A stretch of DNA of 9,212 bases from JBGOTP01 sp041476545 (GTDB taxonomy: Bacteria; Acidobacteriota; Vicinamibacteria; Vicinamibacterales; CAVVIG01), in NCBI GenBank assembly GCA_041476545.1, contig JBGOTP010000206.1, positions 1-9,212 of the forward strand. Reading direction: 5' to 3'. A program made the position numbers and the translations under genes. This document shows, piece by piece, positions 5,021-9,212 of the stretch. The notes under the pieces are model-generated. The model was not told the DNA's origin, did no database searches, and was given only the letters and a program-made list of their open reading frames with translations. The stretch's first letter is position 1. Each line of letters starts with the position of its first letter.

Positions 5021-7726
5021 ATGAACTGGCTCGCCCGCCTCCTCCCCGGCCGCTTCTTGCAACGCCTGCTGCATCTCGTGGCGCGCCGTCGCATGGATCG
5101 GGAAATGGCCGACGAGATCCAGGAACATCTCGACGAGAAGATCGAGGATCTCGTCGCGGGCGGGATGAGCCGCGCCGACGCGACAAGCGCTGCGCGCCGC
5201 GCGTTCGGCAATGTCACCCTCACCGCTGAGCGCGGGCACGACGTCTGGGGCTGGACGTCGCTTGAAACCTGGTGGGTGGATCTGCGGTACGCGTGCCGCC
5301 AGCTTCGCAAGTATCCCGCGTTCACGCTGGTCGCGGTGCTCTCGAGCGCCCTCGGCATCGGCGCGAGCACGGCCGTGTTCTCGGTCCTGTATGCCGTCCT
5401 GATCAACCCGTACCCGTACCGGGATCCGGCCAGGATCGTCCATCTCCACGTCGTCGACAAGGGTGCGTTCCTGTTCGATCTGCCGCTCTCGAATCAGCAG
5501 TTCCTGGAGTTCGAGCGATCCCCCGTCCTGGACGCGGCGATGGCCATGGACGTCGAAGGGATGGCCGCAACGGGCGGCGACCTGCCGGAGCCGATCAGCG
5601 CCGGCTATCTCTCGGCGAATGCCTTTGAATTTCTTGGCGTGCCTCCGCTCCTCGGACGGGTGTTCACACGCAACGAGGCGCGGCCGCAGGGGATCGTCCT
5701 GAGCTATGGCTACTGGTGGAGACGCTACAGTGGTCAGCCCGACATCGTCGGCCAGACCGTGCGCCTCGACTACCAGAGCTATACGGTCATCGGCGTGATG
5801 CCCCGGCGGTTTGCCTGGTGGGACTGTGATGTCTACCTGCCGCTCCGACCATCGCCCGATCCGGATCGGCTGGCCACGGTCTTCGCGCGGATCAAGCCGG
5901 GCGTCAGCGATCGCGCTGCGGAGCAGGCCCTCCAGTCGCTCGTCGGAACCCTCGCGGCGCAACGACCCGGCCGCTTGCCTCCAGCGTTTCAGATTCGCCT
6001 GCTGCACATGACGGCGATTGCCACCGGCCGGCTCTCCGGTACGCTCGCGGTCGTCGGCGCCGCGGTCGGCTTGCTCCTCGTGATTGGCTGCGCGAACGTC
6101 TCGATTCTTCTCCTGGCCCGTGGCGCGGCCCGGACGCACGAGCTCGCGATTCGCGTGGCGGTCGGCGCCAGCCGCATCCGCATCCTTCGGCAGCTCCTGA
6201 CCGAGTCGATCCTGATCTCGCTCGTGGGCGGTGCAGCCGGCGTTCTGCTGGCCGACGGCGCCGTGGATCTCATTTCGATCCTGCTGCCGGCCGGCACGTT
6301 CCCGTCGGAGTCAGTCATCACGTTGAGTACGCCCGTGCTGGTCTTCAGCACGCTCGTCGCGATCATGACGGGCACGCTCTTCGGGCTGTGGCCGGCCCTG
6401 CAGTTCTCTCATCCGGAATTCGGCAGGCTGATGACGGGGGGTTCGCGGGGTTCACGATGTTCGCGGGGTTCGCGGGGGCATGACCTGCTCATCGCCGGAC
6501 AGGCCGCGCTCACGCTTGTCCTGCTCGCGGGAGCCGGAGCCACGGGGCGCGCGTTCACGGCACTCCTTCACACGAGGCTGGACTACGATCCCCAGAATCT
6601 CACTTCCACGAGAATCGACCTTCGCGACGGCACGTACACGGAGTGGAACGATCGGGTCGCCTACTACGACCGGATCAGACAGGCCACGGCTCGATCCCCA
6701 GGCGTCGTCTCCGCGGCGCTGTCGCTCACCGAATTGCCGCCGGTGACGCTCTTCCGCAGCAGCGCCGTCGAGCTATCCGACCGGTCGAGCGCGGAGTGGC
6801 AGACGGCCCTGCTCTCGGAAGTCAGCGCGGAATACTTCTCGACGCTTCGTGTTCCCATGCTTCAGGGCCGGGCGTGGACGGAGGCCGAGACACGGCAGGC
6901 CGTGCACGTTGCCGTCGTCAATGCGACGATGGCGAGACGCTACTGGCCGTCGGGCAGTCCTCTTCAACAGGTGATTCGTCTTCCAGAACTGAAAGCCTCG
7001 ACAACCTGGACTCTGGCATCACCCGGGAACGACGGGCGGGTCCGGATCGTCGGCGTCGTCGCCGATACGCCCAGTGCCGGATTGAAGGAGCCGTCGGCGC
7101 CCACCGTCTATGTTCCGTACTCGCTGGTCGTCGGCGACTCACTCCGCGTGATTACCAGGACCACCGGCGCGCCGGCGCAGGCGACGGTGCCCGTGGCGTC
7201 TTCAATGGCGCCTTCGATAGTGTCGCGGGCGATTGCGGAACAGCTCAGGAGCATCATTCAGACGGTCGATCCGGATCAGCCGGTGGGCCCGGCCCGCACG
7301 GCTGTCGACCTACTGGAGGCTCAGGGATGGGCGCGCGAGCGGCTCACGGCGTCGATCTTCGGCGCGTTCGCGGGGCTTGGCGTGCTGCTGTCGGCCGCCG
7401 GACTCTACAGCGTCGTGTCCTACGTGGTGTCGCAGCGATTGACGGAATTCGGCATCCGCATGGCCCTCGGGGCGCGTCGTCTCGACGTGGTCCGTCTGGT
7501 CCTGGCGTCGGCCATGAGGCCGATGCTAACGGGCGTCACAGCAGGACTCGGACTCTGCATGATCTTCAACCGGCTGCTGGTGCGATGGACCGAGGCCAAC
7601 GTGCGAGATCCGTACGTGATGATGCCGGTGATTCTGCTGCTGGTGGGTGTGACGGTCGCCGCGGCATTGGTGCCCGCCTGTCGGGCCGCAGCGACCAATC
7701 CGATGAACGTCCTGCGCGGCGAGTAG
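5021..7726 (+). CDS. ADOP-type duplicated orphan ABC permease (FtsX/MacB-like)
   Basis: The 901-residue inner-membrane protein has the ADOP layout. Residues 20-75 form an N-terminal helical prefix ('MDREMADEIQEHLDEKIEDLV...RRAFGN'). Membrane helix 1 (about 101-127, 'LSSALGIGASTAVFSV') and a MacB-type periplasmic domain (about 130-330) follow. The first FtsX-like three-helix block spans about 337-462, with 'HELAIRVAVGASR'. A second membrane helix (about 488-508), second periplasmic domain (to about 770) and second FtsX block (about 776-901, 'TEFGIRMALGARR', ending 'NPMNVLRGE') complete it. MacB-like permeases normally pair with an ATPase; none is encoded here, hence 'orphan'. Transport or mechanotransmission is inferred from family. 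An in-frame insert of four Gly-Ser-Arg-like units (about 474-486) lies in the linker between the two halves. No clear Shine-Dalgarno is seen; translation may depend on padR, whose stop is 18 bases upstream. Confidence 0.95.
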   Translation: MNWLARLLPGRFLQRLLHLVARRRMDREMADEIQEHLDEKIEDLVAGGMSRADATSAARRAFGNVTLTAERGHDVWGWTSLETWWVDLRYACRQLRKYPAFTLVAVLSSALGIGASTAVFSVLYAVLINPYPYRDPARIVHLHVVDKGAFLFDLPLSNQQFLEFERSPVLDAAMAMDVEGMAATGGDLPEPISAGYLSANAFEFLGVPPLLGRVFTRNEARPQGIVLSYGYWWRRYSGQPDIVGQTVRLDYQSYTVIGVMPRRFAWWDCDVYLPLRPSPDPDRLATVFARIKPGVSDRAAEQALQSLVGTLAAQRPGRLPPAFQIRLLHMTAIATGRLSGTLAVVGAAVGLLLVIGCANVSILLLARGAARTHELAIRVAVGASRIRILRQLLTESILISLVGGAAGVLLADGAVDLISILLPAGTFPSESVITLSTPVLVFSTLVAIMTGTLFGLWPALQFSHPEFGRLMTGGSRGSRCSRGSRGHDLLIAGQAALTLVLLAGAGATGRAFTALLHTRLDYDPQNLTSTRIDLRDGTYTEWNDRVAYYDRIRQATARSPGVVSAALSLTELPPVTLFRSSAVELSDRSSAEWQTALLSEVSAEYFSTLRVPMLQGRAWTEAETRQAVHVAVVNATMARRYWPSGSPLQQVIRLPELKASTTWTLASPGNDGRVRIVGVVADTPSAGLKEPSAPTVYVPYSLVVGDSLRVITRTTGAPAQATVPVASSMAPSIVSRAIAEQLRSIIQTVDPDQPVGPARTAVDLLEAQGWARERLTASIFGAFAGLGVLLSAAGLYSVVSYVVSQRLTEFGIRMALGARRLDVVRLVLASAMRPMLTGVTAGLGLCMIFNRLLVRWTEANVRDPYVMMPVILLLVGVTVAAALVPACRAAATNPMNVLRGE
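6441..6476 (+). repeat. In-frame 9-base tandem repeat (GTTCGCGGG)n within the permease gene
   Basis: Four 9-base units lie at 6441-6449, 6450-6458 (degenerate GTTCACGAT), 6459-6467 and 6468-6476. They encode GSR-GSR-CSR-GSR in the cytoplasmic linker between the permease halves. The period equals three codons, so copy changes preserve the frame. Confidence 0.9.
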
Positions 7727-7735
7727 GCTCGGGGA

Positions 7736-8149
7736 TCAGTGATCGCGTGGGACAAGGCGGGGATTCCCTGCAATCGAGACGGCGCCGAAATGCCGCAGGT
7801 CGAGTGTCGCAATCGCATCCGCCTTCAGCCGTTCAGCCGTGGCAATCACCACCGCGTCCACCAGACCCAGGCCAAGCGACCGATAGCGCGTGCAGATTCT
7901 CCGCGCTGCGTCCAGATCGCCGGCGCGACCCCACTCCACGGAAAACGCCTCGTCGGCGAGATCGCGAAGAAACGCCTCCTGCGCCTTCGCGCCGAGGTGT
8001 TTCGCAACGAGATAGTCAACTTCTGGCAGAATCGCCCACGGCAGGATCCAGCCGTGCGGGTCCTCCTCGTAGAGGCCGCGGATCGCGCTGTGATGGTCCT
8101 CGCTCGCGTCGAGCAGCGCCAGGAGCGCGCCTGTGTCGACGACAATCAT
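7736..8149 (-). CDS. vapC: PIN domain ribonuclease toxin, VapC type
   Basis: This 137-residue protein is a single PIN domain. It has the N-terminal 'MIVVDTGALLALLD' with acidic Asp5, then Glu43 in 'LPEVDYLV', Asp98 in 'GLVDAVVIATAERL' and Asp117 in 'ATLDLRHF'. Together these are the expected four acidic residues of a metal-dependent RNase site. VapC toxins cleave specific RNAs, often tRNA or rRNA; the target here cannot be read from sequence. The ATG overlaps the antitoxin stop (ATGA), with GAGG a few bases upstream, so the pair is translationally coupled. The gene converges on the ADOP permease with only 9 bases between stops. All catalytic residues are present, so it appears intact. Confidence 0.93.
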   Translation of the reverse strand: MIVVDTGALLALLDASEDHHSAIRGLYEEDPHGWILPWAILPEVDYLVAKHLGAKAQEAFLRDLADEAFSVEWGRAGDLDAARRICTRYRSLGLGLVDAVVIATAERLKADAIATLDLRHFGAVSIAGNPRLVPRDH

Positions 8150-8376
8150 CGATCCTCGCCGAAGCCGGAGAGCAACGCCTCCGCGCGCCGGCCCAGATCT
8201 CGGCGCCTGCTCTTGAACGCGCCGACGCTGCGCGCCTTCCGGCGCGGCGCGTGACGAACGGTGTATTCCGCAACGGCTTCGCGGACCATCGCCGCGGGCG
8301 CCTCGCCACGACCGCTTGCAATCTGCTTGAGCCGCCGATACGTCTCCTCATCCAGATACACCGTCGTCTTTTGCAT
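8146..8376 (-). CDS. vapB: Ribbon-helix-helix antitoxin, VapB type
   Basis: This 76-residue protein starts with a ribbon-helix-helix DNA-binding fold. The strand is 'KTTVYLDEE' (3-11), helix 1 is 'ETYRRLKQIASGRG' and helix 2 is 'PAAMVREAVAEYTVRH'. A basic tail (about 43-76) follows and would wrap and inhibit the PIN toxin encoded immediately downstream. Such antitoxins repress their own operon, more tightly when bound to toxin. The ATG at 8376 has no Shine-Dalgarno, and a -10-like element lies 6 bases upstream, so the transcript is probably leaderless. Inverted half-sites overlap this promoter and the ATG itself. Confidence 0.9.
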   Translation of the reverse strand: MQKTTVYLDEETYRRLKQIASGRGEAPAAMVREAVAEYTVRHAPRRKARSVGAFKSRRRDLGRRAEALLSGFGEDR

Positions 8377-8411
8377 ATGGCTACCATATATGGAGCAACG
8401 GCCGCAGTCAA
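8375..8411 (-). promoter_or_regulatory. vapBC promoter with overlapping ATATGG/CCATAT operator
   Basis: On the minus strand, TTGACT (8406-8411) and TATGGT (8383-8388) are separated by exactly 17 bases, a good sigma70-type promoter. The predicted transcription start falls at about 8376, the A of the antitoxin ATG. Three half-sites overlap it: ATATGG at 8375-8380, CCATAT at 8384-8389 and ATATGG at 8388-8393. The first two form a perfect 6-bp dyad with a 3-base spacer, and the last two form the palindrome CCATATATGG. Binding there by the ribbon-helix-helix antitoxin would block both polymerase and ribosome. Confidence 0.6.
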
Positions 8412-8439
8412 GGACGGCCGTCTGTCGGTCGGGCTCGCG

Positions 8440-8637
8440 TTATTCGAGGGTGTCGCTGCGATCGGGAGCCGATGGCGCCGGGACGTATCCCTCGCAGGCG
8501 AGGACAGGCAGCGCCGGGTACTTGGAGAATCGTGGATCCGTCTGCGAGAGCCGGCACAGGTAGAACGTCGAACCACGCGCCGAGACGACGGTTTCGGCGT
8601 GGCCGCAGTTGCCACAGAGTCCGGCCTCAGGGTTCAG
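8440..8637 (-). CDS. Small four-cysteine (zinc-type) protein with probable CTG start
   Basis: This 65-residue frame reads 'NPEAGLCGNCGHAETVV', then 'SARGSTFYLCRLSQTDPRF' and 'SKYPALPVLACEGYVP', and stops at TAA. Cys8, Cys11, Cys28 and Cys48 could hold one zinc ion. The pattern (GLC..C.HA, ARGS.F.LC, TDPRF.KYP.LPV.AC.GY) looks like a small conserved family of unknown function that I recall from similar genomes but cannot name. There is no ATG, GTG or TTG between an in-frame upstream TGA and Cys8. The only reasonable start is CTG at 8637, preceded by GAAGG at a suitable distance. The gene overlaps the stop of the upstream small gene by 11 bases, so it is probably translated by coupling. An unusual start makes automated callers miss it. 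Confidence 0.7.
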   Translation of the reverse strand: MNPEAGLCGNCGHAETVVSARGSTFYLCRLSQTDPRFSKYPALPVLACEGYVPAPSAPDRSDTLE

Positions 8638-8875
8638 ACTTCGCCTTCAACTTCGCGTCGTTCTCCCGGATGAACGCGCGAATCTCGTCGGTCATCGCCA
8701 GCAGTTTCGTCCACTGCTCTTTGTACAGCGTCACCGGAAAACGGCCGAGTCCGTAGACCGACACGCCGCCTTTTTCGCTGACTTTGAGGCTCACGCTGCC
8801 GCTACGCTGGCCCTTGAGGCGCTCGTTCTCGGCCTTGAGACGTTCGAGCTCGGCTTTCAAATCGTCGTCTGACAT
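8627..8875 (-). CDS. Small conserved hypothetical protein with N-terminal coiled coil
   Basis: This 82-residue protein begins with a heptad-like helix ('LKAELERLKAENERLK', about 6-21). A conserved-looking core follows: 'SLKVSEKGGVSVYGLGRFPVTLYKEQW' (about 29-55), then a helix 'TDEIRAFIREND' and a charged tail. The core resembles a short family found in several bacterial phyla without known function; this is from memory of the pattern. There is no signal peptide or membrane segment, so it is likely cytosolic and oligomeric. The ATG at 8875 has GGGGGAT about 6 bases upstream, a good ribosome site. The stop lies 11 bases inside the four-cysteine gene, so the two form a unit. Confidence 0.85.
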   Translation of the reverse strand: MSDDDLKAELERLKAENERLKGQRSGSVSLKVSEKGGVSVYGLGRFPVTLYKEQWTKLLAMTDEIRAFIRENDAKLKAKSEP

Positions 8876-8909
8876 CTGTATCCCCCAACCCTGTTCAGTT
8901 CACGCAGTC

Positions 8910-8938
8910 AGACTACTCCGCACACGCGTGCGATTCAA
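8910..8938 (-). promoter_or_regulatory. Candidate promoter of the small coiled-coil/four-cysteine gene pair
   Basis: On the minus strand TTGAAT (8933-8938) and TAGTCT (8910-8915) are 17 bases apart. The expected start near 8903 would leave a leader of about 27 bases that includes the GGGGGAT ribosome site. The -35 is good and the -10 weak. Confidence 0.35.
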
Positions 8939-9002
8939 TTCCATCCGCTCTCTCACGTGCCGTCCGCCGACGACCGCCCGACCCGCATCCACGCCCGTCG
9001 AT

Positions 9003-9212
9003 CTACATCCACGGCTCGTCGGCCGTGGGACCGTAGATGGATGGCACCTTCGCGCCAACCATTCGCAGGTAGACCGAGAGCTGGCCGCGATGGTGAATCA
9101 TGTCGAGCAGCGGAATCCACAGCAGGTCCATCACGCGGAACTGTCCCATCTTGCCCGGACCGGACGGGAACGCACTCTGGGCATTCAAGGCTTCAGCCTC
9201 GAGGCTCTTGAC
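9003..9212 (-). CDS. DinB-like family protein, C-terminal part (5' end outside window)
   Basis: The frame is open to the right edge and gives the last 69 residues of a protein. 'MDLLWIPLLDMIHHRGQLSVYLRMVGAKVPSIYGPTADEPW' is the typical final helix of DinB/DfsB-fold four-helix proteins. The His-His-x-x-Gln segment contributes metal-binding histidine. Members include thiol S-transferase-like enzymes and stress-induced proteins of unknown activity, so substrate cannot be assigned. A TTG at 9188 is in frame but internal to the domain, so it is not the start. Confidence 0.85.
   Translation of the reverse strand, partial: VKSLEAEALNAQSAFPSGPGKMGQFRVMDLLWIPLLDMIHHRGQLSVYLRMVGAKVPSIYGPTADEPWM

Noticed and set aside
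4625..6139. 504-residue open frame on the minus strand opposite padR and the permease
   Set aside because: It is antisense to two strongly supported genes, is Arg/Asp/His-rich without any recognisable domain, and is explained by high GC leaving few stops in this frame.
8016..8615. 199-residue minus-strand frame over vapBC and the four-cysteine gene
   Set aside because: It is Arg/Ala/Ser-rich without a domain and lies out of frame with three better supported genes on the same strand.
6643..8673. 676-residue open frame on the plus strand
   Set aside because: It overlaps the permease in another frame and runs antisense through vapC, vapB and the small genes; composition is Arg/Gly/Ser-rich and no domain is visible.

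Overview
The window is GC-rich bacterial chromosome, most plausibly from an Acidobacteriota member (Vicinamibacteria-like). The strongest taxonomic clue is a PadR-type regulator directly followed by a roughly 900-residue duplicated FtsX/MacB-like permease with no ATPase partner. This is the 'acidobacterial duplicated orphan permease' (ADOP) arrangement. The lineage is inferred from gene content only. No rRNA, tRNA, transposase, CRISPR array or phage gene was found.

Layout: (1) Positions 3-1904, plus strand, hold a compact cluster. It contains a TIGR03067-type protein whose N-terminus is a Pro-Ala-Ser repeat, then an unrecognised protein ending in a CxxC...CxxC zinc site (ATGA overlap), then a KirBac-like inward-rectifier potassium channel. 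(2) Positions 1905-2493 have no convincing gene but hold a long imperfect inverted repeat with a perfect 10-bp hairpin at its centre. (3) Positions 2494-4360, minus strand, hold an exported PQQ-type beta-propeller protein followed 31 bases later by a DUF1684 probable lipoprotein. (4) Positions 4361-4657 are a divergent control region with a dyad, a 9-base tandem repeat array and an AT-rich promoter/operator. (5) Positions 4658-7726, plus strand, hold the padR-ADOP operon. (6) Positions 7736-8376, minus strand, hold a complete VapBC-type toxin-antitoxin pair. (7) Positions 8440-8875, minus strand, hold a small coiled-coil protein overlapped by a 65-residue four-cysteine protein that has no ATG, GTG or TTG start and probably begins at CTG. 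(8) The right edge carries the C-terminal part of a DinB-like protein.

Three themes run through the window. First, 9-base tandem repeats occur three times: inside the TIGR03067 gene, upstream of padR, and in frame within the permease. Second, the two DNA-binding regulators (PadR and the antitoxin) lack Shine-Dalgarno sequences and have a TANNNT-type -10 element 6-7 bases before the ATG, which suggests leaderless transcripts. Both also have dyads overlapping the promoter, as expected for autorepression. Third, two unrelated small proteins carry four-cysteine zinc-type sites.

I found no clear new defence or mobile system. The most unusual items are the inverted repeat at 1925-2115, the CTG-start small gene and the recurrent 9-base repeats.
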